A DNA stretch of 64,000 bases from Nageia nagi (taxonomy: Eukaryota > Pinophyta), in contig JBITNC010000001.1 in the NCBI GenBank assembly GCA_050084985.1, positions 151,032,001 through 151,096,000 on the forward strand, written 5' to 3'. Position numbers and translations under genes: made by a program. This document shows positions 49,672 to 60,650 of the stretch, in pieces (position 1 is the stretch's first letter; every line of letters begins with the position of its first letter). The notes under the pieces were generated by a model. The model was not told where the DNA came from, did not search any database, and saw only the letters and a program-made list of their open reading frames with translations.

Positions 49672-50870
49672 GCTTTTAAAATTAAAGCAACTAAATATTG
49701 TTTGATAGGGGATATCTTGCATCGACGAAATTTTAATGGTATTTTACTCAGATGTCTTGAATGGAATGATGTTAAAAGGGCTATATCCTCAGCCCATGAT
49801 GGAACATGTGGAGGACATTTTAATGGTGTTGCAATTGTAAAACGATTAATACAAATGGGATATTATTGGTCGACTATGGAAAAAGATTGTTGTGAATATG
49901 TTAAAAAATGTTTTAAATGTCAACAATATGCTCATTTATTTTCACAACCATCTCAAGAACTACATCCTATACAATCACTTTGGCCATTCTCTAAATGGGC
50001 ATTAGATTTAATAGGATAAATTACACCTACATCTTCTGGTGGACACAAGTTCATAATTACAGCAACTGAATATTTTACTAAATGGGTAGAGGCTATTCCC
50101 ATGACTTCCACCATTGGTTCATGAATCATGAATTTTATAGAAAATTATATTATATGTAGATTTGGTGTACCCAACCAATTAATTAAGGATAATAAAATTT
50201 TTTTAAAAAATAAGGATGTAAAACAAATATGTGATAAATATAAAATTAAACAAAGTTTTTCTTACTCCATATTATCCACAAGGCAATGGATAGGCAGAGG
50301 CTACTAATAAAACTATTTGGAATATCTTAGCAAAAATAATAAATGATTCTCATAGAGATTGGCATATTTAAATACCAAAAGCCTTATGGGCTTATCATAC
50401 TAGTGTACGCACTCCTATTGGGGCAACACCATTCTCTTTGGTATATAGAAGAGAAGCCATCCTACCCATAGAACTTGAAATACCATCTCTTAGAGTAAGT
50501 CTAAATGAGCAAAATTCCGATGAAGAAGCAAGATAGACTCATTTAGATCAGTTATTATTGTTAGAAAAAAAAACATATTAATACTTTAGAGCATATGCGT
50601 GTTTATCAGGAGAGGATAAAATGAGCCTTTGATAAAAGGGCTCTAATTCATGAGTTCAAAATAGGTGACTTGGTTTTAAAAGAAAATCAACAAAATTCAT
50701 GAATAGAACAACAACTTAGAGATAAGTTTGCTCCAAATTAGTTAGGACCATATATCATTAAGAAAAAATTTGGTAAAGGAACTTATCATTTATCAGACTT
50801 AGAAGGAAATGAAGAGCGTGAACCTATAAATATCATGCATCTTCGACCCTTCTATACATTAAAAAAAATG
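49672..50870 (+). pseudogene. Family B integrase
   Basis: Inserts element DNA into the chromosome with 5-bp duplications, as at ATATG here. The zinc-binding HHCC is present: AHDGTCGGHFNG and YVKKCFKCQQYA (about 49792-49930). The core keeps ALDLIG (first Asp, about 50005), GHKFIITATEYFTKWVEAIP, a degraded KDNKIF where DNG is usual, and NG*AEATNKTIWN (Glu, about 50290). The C-terminal end has RTPIGATPFSLVYRREAILP, KIGDLVL, LGPYIIKKKFGKGTYHLSDL and MHLRPFY near 50850. Stops at 50017, 50122, 50289 and beyond are mainly former Gln or Trp/Arg codons. Confidence 0.85.
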
Positions 50871-50939
50871 TGTACATTAGTTTTCTTTCATTTTATTTTA
50901 TTGTTATAATAAATAAATAAAAGTATTGATATTTGTCAA

Positions 50940-52184
50940 GTGTTAATGATTAAAATAGAAAGGATGAACCTGGCAAAGGAATCTGCTGAAGGTAGTATGA
51001 TGCCACCACAAGTACAATTTCCATCACCAAGATATCCAGGTGATTTGGCATTGACATATTTAAAACATGGATTTGATCTTAATCTTTTAAATTATTTACA
51101 ATTGACTATTGATGAACAATATGAAAGAACATATCATATGTTTTGTGGTAGAAATAATGATTGGGAAGTCACCTTTTATGGATACGAAGTAAGCATTATT
51201 TTGAATCTGCAAATCTATTTCACCCATATGGAAAGAATATCATAGGAAATAATGGTTTTCTGCCTACAATGGCCTTATGGAATACCGATAATCATTATAA
51301 ATTGCCAATTAACTGAGTATTCACTCCTCTTAGCTAGGCAAAAATATGTTAAACAATTAACCAAAAGCCTGGAATGGATGGATGAAATTTTACATTATTT
51401 ACCTCATAAAAGGGTGATTTATGATTTTTCAAATACTTTTGTGGCTTTTCCTCCTAGAACATCACAACAATACTATAGGCAAATTCACAGATTTTCTTGC
51501 ATGCAAATGCAACACACAATTTGGAAATGAAAGTTGGAGCAAAAGCAAACTTGTCGTATTGCCGAACTTACAATGATGAATCAAATAAGGGTTAGAAATG
51601 AGATTATCGAAAAATTGTCAAAAGAACGTAGAGTACGGAATAATGGAAGTTATCTTCCAGGGTTCAAAAGTAGGTATGACAAAGACCTTTTTATGAAAGT
51701 TATTCGTAATGTTCCTACTCCTTTGTATTCAAATGTTTTTTCCATGCCTACGGAAATACAACAAAAATTGGCCTTGACATTCTATGATACATGCGAATCT
51801 TACAGTTGGGATGTCAAAGTAAATGGATATCAAGTTATTGTTTGTATCAATGCCTTTGAGTTATGGTATTCTCCTAACTCAGAATATGATTTAATGATAT
51901 ATTTCTATCTTCTGTGGCCTATAGAAAAGCCCAAAATAATAGTCGATTGTACTCATAACTTGAATTTAAAACATCGAGAACGAATCATCTCTATCACACA
52001 AACCATGACATCCAAACACTTAGACTATTGTGTTCCAGAAATTCATCATAATCAAGTGGTATTAGATTTTAGTTTTTTGTTTAGTTCAACACATTGTTCA
52101 TTTAATCCTGATGCAGTTCAAACTCGATTTGAATGCATCATGAATAGATTCCTTAGAAAAAATGATAAAATCCTAAAAAATTGA
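50940..52184 (+). pseudogene. Post-integrase ORF with two copies of an unrecognised domain
   Basis: One reading frame of 414 codons with only two stops, TAG at 51243 and TGA at 51528, each one C-to-T change from CAG or CGA. It starts 70 bp after integrase. I recognise no family. Two tandem copies are visible: NDWEVTFYGYEVSIILN (Trp at residue 75) against YSWDVKVNGYQVIVCIN (residue 290); LQWPYGIPIIIINC (111) against LLWPIEKPKIIVDC (326); RVIYDFSNTF (162) against QVVLDFSFLF (376). Offsets are 215, 215 and 214 residues. No signal peptide, membrane span or zinc site is evident, so an env-like role is not supported. The conserved frame argues it was a real gene. Confidence 0.75.
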
Positions 52185-54194
52185 AAAATTATAAAACACA
52201 TAAAAATTATAAAATTATAAAATTATAAAATATACCTAGATGGAAACATCTGGAGGTCACTTGGCAATTGGGTGCCCTACCCTTGTATGATGTAAATATA
52301 TGTTGCATGACATTGTAAAAGTGGTTATTCAGTAAATATATAATGTGTGAAAAGGTCATTTTAGAATAATCTCCTTGTTATCATTACATTCACCTTATCC
52401 TTTCTTTTATAAGAAATAATATACCATAGATGATAGAAAAACATAAAGTTTTTGTCTGAAGGAAAATCCATAAACTCCAAACACTTACGACATTAAAAAT
52501 TTCGAAGAAATTTGAATGAAATCATTCTAAGAGATATTAAGAGTGAAAGTTATGTGTCTAACCTATTATTCGAACCCAAGAATCATGTGATAGTAAAATA
52601 ATAATAATAATAATAATAAAAAATAATAATAATAATAAAAAAAAATGTTGCTACAATGATTCTTGGGTGATTACAATATCCTCTACCGAGGCTATGGATG
52701 CCTGACTGGCAGTAGAGCAAGGTTGTAATGGGATTGAGGGGTTAATCCTCATCAGGGCTATGGATGCCTGTCTGGCTATAGGGCATACCTTACGAGTGGC
52801 GATATGTCCATTTTGGTTAGTGACCTTCTTTCCTATGGACCTCTATACGTTTCATATGGATAGACTAGCTTATTAATGTCTCTAAGATATTTCATCTCAA
52901 ATGATCTAAGAAGGGAAATGAATCTCACTGCACACACTGGAGTTTATAGATTTTCTTACCAACATATAACAATATTGTTTGATATCATCTTTGGTTGTTA
53001 AATCTTAAGATAAAGAAAGATAAGGTAGATGTTATAAATACTTGGTCGTTATTCTAAAATCACCTAATCTTTTGTCATAATTTATACTTTGTTTGTGTTT
53101 AAAATCATTTGTGTCATTTTGTTAAACCCATTCCTCTTGATAATAGCATCATCATTGAACATTATTAAAATCGCTTTTCTTTGGAAAGGATAAGAATGAT
53201 TATTTATTGTTCCCCTAACCAAGATAAAGTTAATGTTCATATACACCCATAAAGTCACTAGTGTATCATGTCAAGCCATTTTTACTATTATCCATTACCT
53301 TTGAACATTATTAAAATTGCTTTTCTTTGGAAAGGATAAGAATGATTATTTATTGCTCCCCTGACCAAGATAAAGTTAATGTTCATATGCATCCATAAGT
53401 CACTAGTTTGTCATGTCAAGTGGTTTATTGTAGAAAATTGCTAAGTGCGGAAGATGATGAGCTCTGATTCCGTAAACAATACAATAAACCAAGGTATAAT
53501 TGATATTCATGTACAGTTTGTTGTGTGGAGTGTTTTATTGTAAAATTGCCAAGTGCGGAAAATGATGCATCTGATTCCGCAAAAATATTCAAAAAATATG
53601 TTATTAATTATTGAATTAATTAATAGGTTAATTATATACAATTTATAATCAATCAATTATTCAAACAACTAGGTTATTCCACGTTATCAATAACTTAAAG
53701 TAACTTAACTTATAAATTAGATTTATTGTTTATAGCAAATATAATTGTACTTATTATTAAATTAATTTTGAGATTAGTAATATCATCAAATTAATTTGTT
53801 GATATATATTGTATATTTTATCATTTATAAAAAGTATCTTCAAAATTATACATCATATAGTTTACAATTATATCTATGCATCATACATTCTGAAAGTTAC
53901 ATCTATCATTAACATCTATTCATCATCAAGTAATTAAAAGATAATTATGTTTATTATAATATACATAACATCACATCATACTTATTTTTATCATAAATCT
54001 ATGTATAAAATGTAAAACCATGCATCAAGAATCATAGAAATACTATAACATACCATCAGTCTATCCATCAAATAATAAAAATAATCTAAGTAGTACATCA
54101 AGAAACTATAATCTCATAATCATCATAGCAATGTGACCCATAATAACAAAGAATAAAAGGTACATTATATATATATATCATCAAAAATAGAATA
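52185..54194 (+). other. Family B spacer with tandem repeats, no gene seen
   Basis: 2 kb between the two accessory genes. It contains an (AAT)n tract at 52598-52642 and a roughly 60-bp tandem pair at 52685-52790 (units with GGCTATGGATGCCTG and CTGGC). It also holds a 146-bp tandem pair starting at 53155 and 53301, and a degenerate partial unit at 53430-53580 (GCCAAGTGCGGAAAATGATG). The rest, to 54194, is AT-rich. No coding block was found on either strand. Confidence 0.6.
53155..53440 (+). repeat. 146-bp tandem repeat, two units
   Basis: Units begin TTGAACATTATTAAAAT at 53155 and 53301 and share GCTTTTCTTTGGAAAGGATA, AAGATAAAGTTAATGTTCAT and GTCATGTCAAG. They are about 90% alike. Confidence 0.85.
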
Positions 54195-56223
54195 TCAATG
54201 TCCTCCAGTAGATACAACATCATCATGAGGATTGCTAGGATGATCTGAAGAACCCTCATCCCTAGTAACAGATCTCAAAACTATAGCATATGTCCTAGGA
54301 GATACACCCCTAGTAGTAGTATAAGATCGAGAAACTAATGCTGCATGTTGGCCTTGACTCCTAGAATGACCCAAGCCACCTAAAACTGGTGAACGAGGAA
54401 ACCTTGGTGTTGGTCTAGGTGGTGAACTAGGACCATCTGAAGAATATCTCAAGAAACTAGGTAACCAAAGCTCCACAGCCTTGTGATAGTAATCATGCTC
54501 CCTCAACTGATCTGCATGCTCATATATAGAAGGAATTGAAGTATTGACACTCGAATCTACAACCCCACCAGATAACTTAGCAATATGAGCATTGGCATCC
54601 ATCAGAGATCGACGAAGAGTATCTTGCTCAGATCTATATCTCATGCAAGCACTATCTAAACATCTGAGAGCTATCATCTTAGTCCTCATGGAAGTAATAT
54701 CTCCTCTCAAACTAGCTAAATCCAAAGAAGAAGCATTTTGAAGAGTGTGAAGCTCCTCAATCACATACTAAAGCTCTATGATCTCAACCTCATAAGAAGA
54801 AACACTCCTCCCACTGGACTCCCCTCGCTCAAAAGTAGTCTGAGTAGGAACCTCAAGCTACTGAAACCTACCCTCCTTAGTCTCTAGAACCTCTCCAATC
54901 ACACCCCTAGCATCAAACCCTCAAAATCCTCCATAGTAAAATCATCTCCACCAGCAGTACCAGCAGGCTCCTCAGTCACTATCTCTAGAACTGTATCCAC
55001 CTGAGCTCTCTGAGTAGGATGCTCACTGGTTGCCTCACTCCCAAAAAACTCTACTAGCTCAGTATCCCACCATGATGCAAAAGCCTTTGAAGTCCCCACA
55101 TCATCCACAGGCATATCCTCATCTGGGATATCCTCACCAGCTCTAAGAACCATAGGTGAATAAGTCAATAAAGAAACACCTGATACAGGAGCATCCCCTA
55201 GACAAAGATATCGAAGGGGTGGAGGTGGAATGTCCTGAGAAAGGTTGAACTATTGATGAAACCAATCATAATGAAAATACTATATGATACCTACTCACAG
55301 ACCCTATAAAAATAGCACCTATCTAGTCCCATATAAGTGAAAACTAGTCTCAACAAAATCAACAATCTGCAAACCAATCCTCCATTGAATCTGACTAGGA
55401 ATCAAATTGCTCAAGAGCTATATGTAAAAAGTGACGTCTCTCTGAATGCCATCCCTGCATGGAATAACTAGTAAATGGCTCCAACATCGAATACCTGATG
55501 TATATCTACAAGTAGTATATGTAGGATTAGGTAATCCTAAAGGCCGGTAAGGATAAATATGCTCATATGCCCAAGCCTATAAAATAAGTGTTGTAGCAAC
55601 TATAGCTCTAGGAGTCTGCACCAATAAATAAAGCTCCCTATAAATAAGGGCCAATAATGAAGGGGCCCAAGCAAAAGTGATCCTCAAAGTAATCATCTGA
55701 TGGAGTACACCCATCAGAGCCCAAGGAAATCTCCCACCACTAGCATCTGGTGCACCATAACACATGATACATCCCAAAAGATAAGTAATGCAAAGATATG
55801 CAGGATGCTCCTCCTCTAATAATCCTCACCAAAACTGATAATACATCAGGCCTCCTGCCTGAATCTACACCATCAACTCCTCAACTACATCCTCCCAAAA
55901 AGCTCGCTCACCAATGGTTGAGCCTCCTCTCTAGTCTGAAGAAGAATAATATCCATGCCTCAGACTGGAAGTATCAAAATGTGATGAATGTCCTCCACTG
56001 TGATAGTGATAGGACCAGTAGGGAGCTAGAAAGCATTAATCACTAGATCCCATCTCTCAAAAAGTGTAGCTAAAACTGTGAGGTCCTTTTGGATACGACC
56101 CATATATGGGGCCACTCCAAAACCAACATCACGAAGGAAAGCATGATCTATGTCAGGTGCTTGACCACTAAGGTCATGGAGAATCTGAGGGTAATGACCC
56201 CTAGAAGTAAAAACCTCTGAAAC

Positions 56224-56646
56224 CTAAAAAGATAGACATAAAAATTTAGTATATAATATATTTAAAACATGACATACCAAAATGTTTAAGTTAACTAATT
56301 ATTCTAAGCATAAAAAAAATGTAAATATGATCACTGTCGATCGTGTTAAGCAATCGATGATAGCTTTTAAGAGATCGTTGCCGATCTTCCAATTGGTGAT
56401 GATTCTGAGGAGATCATTAGTGATCGTTAAAATCACCAATGACTCTATAAAAACCAAATTCAAGGTGCAAACCCTTGGCTAGGGTTTTAAAATACACATA
56501 CAAACGAATATAAAAACCCTATGCTAATACAACCTATATCATGTTAAAACATATATAAACATTTTTAACTATTAATATTAACCTAGAAAAAAAAAAAGAA
56601 AAAAAAAACCCATAAAATAAAACAAAGAAATGGATAGGTAAAATAC
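56224..56646 (-). other. GT-AG intron of the antisense PMD gene, 423 bp
   Basis: The minus strand reads AAAGAG then GTATTT at the donor (56646) and CTTTTTAG then GTTTCAG at the acceptor (56224). Phase 0 is preserved: exon 1 ends after 17 full codons and exon 2 continues VSEVFTSRGHYPQIL. On the sense strand the edges are CT...AC and cannot be spliced, so the element genomic RNA would retain it. It contains an ATCGTTGACGATC-type cluster at 56330-56445. Confidence 0.7.
56330..56445 (-). promoter_or_regulatory. CGATC motif cluster in the antisense intron
   Basis: Plus-strand words: CTGTCGATCGTG, GCAATCGATGATAGC, GAGATCGTTGCCGATC, GGTGATGATTC, GATCATTAGTGATCG and ATCACCAATGACTC. These are variants of the LTR motif. 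Function is inferred. Confidence 0.45.
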
Positions 56647-56819
56647 CTCTTTAGAGATTGATTTGCCTTTCTTTGAAATCCTCTTGCGTGGCACCATCTA
56701 ATCTACTAAAAATTTGGTAAAGAGATGAAAATGATAGGTAAGAAAAGACAAAAGTGGAAAAGCAAATGATAAGTAAAAAGTAAAAAGTAAAATTATTTTC
56801 TTTTAAAACCCTCACATCA

Positions 56820-56890
56820 GGGATCGTCATCGATCGTCAACGATTTTAAACTAATCGTCGGTGATCGTTACACTGATCGTCAACGATTTC
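56820..56890 (-). promoter_or_regulatory. GATCGTCAACGATT cluster upstream of the antisense gene
   Basis: In 70 bp: GGATCGTCATCGATCG, GATCGTCAACGATTTTA, AATCGTCGGTGATCG and GATCGTCAACGATTTC. The two exact GATCGTCAACGATT copies are the reverse complement of the LTR motif AATCGTTGACGATC. They lie 120-195 bp upstream of the antisense start codon, a promoter-like distance. Confidence 0.5.
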
Positions 56891-57202
56891 ACACTCATCT
56901 AAAAATGCATAATATGAAGTATATTTTCTTTAAATATTTTAAAATTTATTTATGTATAGACAAAATTAAAAGCTTCATTCACTAAGATGAAAGTGAACAA
57001 ATTATAAATTACATTATTTTTTTCCTAGAAGAATGCTCCAATGTCACATGATTGCCAAATACATCGGCACATGAAGGACTAGTATTGAGTAAACTTACTA
57101 GGGTAAAATAATTAAAATCACCATCAAAACATGTCTAAACACAAGAAACTAAGATATTTTTAGCAAAATATACTATTATAAAGATAGTATTTTTACTATA
57201 CC

Positions 57203-57262
57203 AATCGACGACGATTATTTTATGATTGTCAACGATCTTAGGAAGATCGTCAATGATCCTTG
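57203..57262 (+). promoter_or_regulatory. Third 3' GATCGTC motif cluster
   Basis: AATCGACGACGATT, GATTGTCAACGATC, AAGATCGTCAATGATCC within 60 bp. Same motif family as the LTR and intron clusters. Confidence 0.4.
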
Positions 57263-58150
57263 ACTAAGTCAAATATGAAAAGTAGATCAGACTAAGTTTG
57301 AGCTCAGATGACAAAACAAGCACAGGATGTAAAAGATCATCATGAAACCCATTCTACTAGGACAAAAGCAAAGAAAAGTGAAAGATGACTTGTATTTACA
57401 AAATAAGCTTCCTATCACATACTCGCTTCAGCATGCATGGACAAACTAGAGTCTTGTCATGCAATTGCTATAAATAGCACACAGTATGTAGATAAAAACA
57501 AGTGAAGTTTTGATATACAACATTACTATCTCAAAATTGCATACATCAAATAAGCTCAATATCTTCGGTATGCAAAGATAAACTAGAGTCTTGTCATGAA
57601 ATTACCATAAATAGCAATAGTATGGAGATTGACATAAGTGTAGTTTTGATGTATTACAATATCATTTTTAGAACGTATTAAAAAAAAAAAAAAGATTTTG
57701 ATGATATTTCTTAAAATATCATTAATATTTACAAATATCAAAGAAGATAAAATGTGATGTATCCTTGTTACAGGAGATCATCTTGAAACCCCATTATCGG
57801 GACAAAGGACAACACCATTAAAATTCATATACTAAAGAAAACTTATATGGTATAGGTGCACTTAGACATGCAAAATGACATAACAGAAATGTCATGCAAC
57901 TGTCACACAAGCTCAATACATCCTCATACCAAAAATAGTCACTTCTAAAGTATATTCATATTTGTTTTCAAAACTATATCAAATGTTAAAGGAAAACACA
58001 TTTTATCATGATTTGATAAATTAAAATTTTGGTTCATCTGAGAAATTGAGTCAAAATTTATATCCTAAAAGAGTAGTGAAATATAATCAAACAACAAGGT
58101 TTCTCATCATATATTTTTGAAATTATCAACCTCATCTTCGGTTGATAATT

Positions 58151-58165
58151 CAAAAAGAGGCAAAA
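58151..58165 (+). other. Polypurine tract of family B
   Basis: CAAAAAGAGGCAAAA directly precedes the 3' LTR (TGTAGACACTC). It is the plus-strand primer position. Confidence 0.8.
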
Positions 58166-59263
58166 TGTAGACACTCAAAATAAACCCTACATTTAGTTTA
58201 ACAACATATAAATAAATAAAATAAGTATCTTTCTAACATATATCATATTAAAATGATTATAACTCCTTATACAAGCTTCAATCAAGATTTAAAACTCTAT
58301 TATTGGATAGATCTTTTCGAGTAGATACAAAACGGTGGTCATATGACCTCTTTTCATTAAAAAATGACCATTGGGTGATCATTCCAATATTAGTATAAAA
58401 TTTACTAAACAATCGTTGACGATCTATCACAATCGTTGACGATCCCTGAATAATTCAAAAATTGATAAATCTAAGCCCAGAATAGCCTAGTATGCACAAT
58501 TTAGAGTTATGGACGTGGATTTGAGATAATAACACCTCAAGATTTCACATGGAAGGTTACCTAGAATTTTGTGATGGCAAAACAAATTAATAACAAACTT
58601 TTGAGCTTATAAATACAAGCTCTGTATGTGAACAAGGGGACCCGAATTTACTATAGCGAAGCTCTATGGAAATTAAACCAAAAGTTTATGAGCAAAGATT
58701 GGAAGCTTGATCAATAGCGAATCTACCATCTGGTATATTTTAATATTATGTTGTTTACTTCTGATTTATATGTATTAGCAGGTATGCTTTGATGTTTCAT
58801 TTATTTTCTATATGTAGGGTCAATACAGGAACAGAACGATAGAAGCAAGCGTAAAGGAGAACAACCAGGAAGAGATACAAATATTTTAAAATTTTGCGAA
58901 AAGTTCACTATAATGCCATAAATCGTCGATGATTTACATATTGGTCGATGACAATTCCTCAGATCGATGACAAAAGCTGAAAGTTTACAATAAGCACAAT
59001 AATAGTGGGAGACCATTGATCGCTACCGATCCCTACATAGATCGTGGCCGATCCATAATGATCATTATCGATCATAATAAATCGATACCGATTCATACGA
59101 ATCGATAACAGCCTCTTATTTGTATTAAATTTCATCAAAAAAATTTTTTGGATATAATATCTGCATTATTATTGATGTGTAATATTGAATGTGTTCTGAT
59201 TTATTATTGTTGAATGATTTATCTGACTAAATTGCATTTTAGGTGCACAATTCAGTATACACA
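58166..59263 (+). repeat. 3' LTR of family B, 1098 bp
   Basis: TGTAGACACTC to CAGTATACACA. It matches 39959-41075. The TATA box (58608-58615) and its inverted repeat are kept, as are the motif clusters (58410-58445 and 58920-59105). Confidence 0.95.
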
Positions 59264-59268
59264 ATATG
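59264..59268 (+). repeat. Target-site duplication ATATG, right copy
   Basis: Identical to 39954-39958. The family A sequence resumes directly after it. Confidence 0.95.
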
Positions 59269-60650
59269 ACATAGAACTTAAGCCAACCAAGCTAATTACA
59301 GGAAAGGATCTCTTTGAAAATATAGCTAAAACTTCATATATGATTGCTCTTATGGAGGATAAACAACAACTTAATCAATAAAGTGATTGAATTAAACAAA
59401 TTATAGTTTATTTCCAAATTGGTAGGTGCCCTAAAGCTCTGGATAGATTTAAAAGAAGGAGATTCAAGTTGCATGCCCTTAAATTTATCATGATATATGA
59501 TCATTTGCACAAAAAAATTTTGATCAAACCCTTCTTAGATGTGTGACTCAAGATGAATCCCATAGAATATTGCATGAATTTTATTATGGATTCTCTAGTG
59601 AGCATTACAGTGGACCAACTATAATAGCAAAGGTACTACAAGCTAGATATTATTATCCCTCTATATTTCAATCTTCATTCAAGATTGCCTGAGAGTGTGA
59701 TAAGTGCAACAAATTTATAGGAAAGAGAAGACAAGTTGCAATGCCTCTCAAACTTGTAATAGTCAAAGAACCCTTTCAACAATGTGTTATGGACTTCATT
59801 GGTGTTATAAACCCAAATTCCTCAGTAGGCCACAAATTTATTTTGACTACAACAAATCACTTCACTAGATGGTCAGAGGCTATGCCATGTAGAAATGTAG
59901 ATCAAGAAGCAGTGATAGAAATGATTAAAAGGATAATCACCTGCTTTGGAATCCCATAGACTATTATGTCAAATAATGGCTTGACATTTACTAGAGGTAA
60001 TTTATAAAGCTTTGTAGCTTAGTATGAAGTGTACTAGTTATTCTCTAAAAATTATTACCCATAAGGTAATGGGTTAGTTGAGTCAACTAACAAAAATCCA
60101 ACTTGGATCATTAAAATAATAATTGAAGGGAATCCTCTATAGTGGAATAAACAATTGGACTTTGCATTATGGGCTAATAGAATTAGTATAAAATCAAAAA
60201 TAAAGACATCCCCATATGCATTAGTATATGGTAAAATACCTATTTTTCCAATACACATGGAGTTACCAGCTTTGAAAATCCTACAAGTAATGGAAGACCA
60301 TCACTTTGAGCCACTACAGTCCATATATAGTTAGCTCCAAAAATTGGAGGAAGATTGAAATAAAGCATATGAGTCATTTCAGCATTGCTAGCACATCATC
60401 AAAAAGTGGTTTGATAAGAAAAAGTATTTCTAGGTGAAGTTTGAACCAGGTGATATTGTCCTCAAATGAGATGAAGAAAGAACAAAGCTCAGAAGACACC
60501 AAAATTTTGATTCTCTTTAGAGTGAGCCTTACATCATCACCCAAGCTAAGCAAAATAATGCATTCAAATTGCAAGATATTATTGGGTCCCAAGAATTATC
60601 TATTCCCATCAACAAGATCTATTTGAAACATTACTGGGTGATGAGGTAAG
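59269..60650 (+). pseudogene. Family A RNase H-integrase linker and integrase
   Basis: Continues the gene cut at 39953. The linker reads DIELKPTKLITGKDLF. Integrase zinc region: HRILHEFYYGFSSEHYSG and ECDKCNKFIG. Catalytic core: CVMDFIGVINPNSSVGHKF (first Asp, about 59790), FTRWSEAMPCRNVDQEAVIE, MSNNGLTF where the second catalytic Asp is Asn, and GNGLVESTN (Glu, about 60075). C-terminal part: SPYALVYGKIPIFPIHMELP, KFEPGDIVLK, EPYIITQAKQNNAFKLQD and KIYLKHYW, ending near 60648. Stops are mostly TAG. Confidence 0.85.

Larger units (their letters stand above)
54195..56697 (-). pseudogene. Antisense plant mobile domain (PMD) gene with one intron
   Basis: Minus-strand gene inside family B. Exon 1 (56697-56647) opens MVPRKRISKKGKSISKE, basic and possibly a nuclear signal. 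Exon 2 (56223 to 54195) continues in phase, about 690 residues in all. PMD blocks in order: FLRDVGFGVAPYMGRI, LFERWDLVINAF, LPTGPITITVEDIHHILILP, AYLCITYLLGCIMCYGAPD, FAWAPSLLALIYRELY and AWAYEHIYPYRP. The C-terminus has an acidic part (GEDIPDEDMPVDD), a helical heptad-like stretch and a Pro/Ser/Arg-rich tail ending STGGH. Frameshifts lie near 55900 and 54900, with TAG/TGA stops at former Gln/Arg codons. PMD proteins such as Arabidopsis MAIN/MAIL1 act in the nucleus in silencing and gene expression. The role in the element is unknown. Confidence 0.85.
56698..58150 (+). other. Family B 3' non-coding region / antisense gene upstream
   Basis: No ORF was recognised. It holds motif clusters at 56820-56890 (GATCGTCATCGATCG, GTCAACGATT twice, GTCGGTGATCG) and 57203-57262. 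A roughly 120-130-bp tandem repeat is at 57430-57660, with units carrying AAACTAGAGTCTTGTCATG and ATAAATAGCA. A related pair at 57315-57355 and 57745-57790 shares GATCATCNTGAAACCC. It separates the antisense gene start from the 3' LTR by 1.45 kb and would contain that gene's promoter; no clear minus-strand TATA box was found. Confidence 0.55.
39959..59263 (+). mobile_element. Giant Tat-lineage Ty3/gypsy element (family B), complete, 19,305 bp
   Basis: Structurally complete: 5' LTR 39959-41075, primer site 41079, leader to 42907, gag, protease, G-patch-like segment, RT, RNase H, archaeal-type RNase H, integrase, a duplicated-domain ORF, a long spacer, an antisense plant mobile domain gene, polypurine tract 58151-58165 and 3' LTR 58166-59263. 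A perfect ATATG duplication flanks it. Dual RNase H places it in Tat (Ogre/Retand-like). LTRs are about 96% identical over the first 700 bases by eye, so it is the youngest insertion here, though its genes already carry stops and frameshifts. Confidence 0.95.

Noticed and set aside
50940-52184. Interpretation of the post-integrase ORF as an envelope gene
   Set aside because: Position fits, but no signal peptide, transmembrane helix, glycosylation pattern or coiled coil is evident in either copy.
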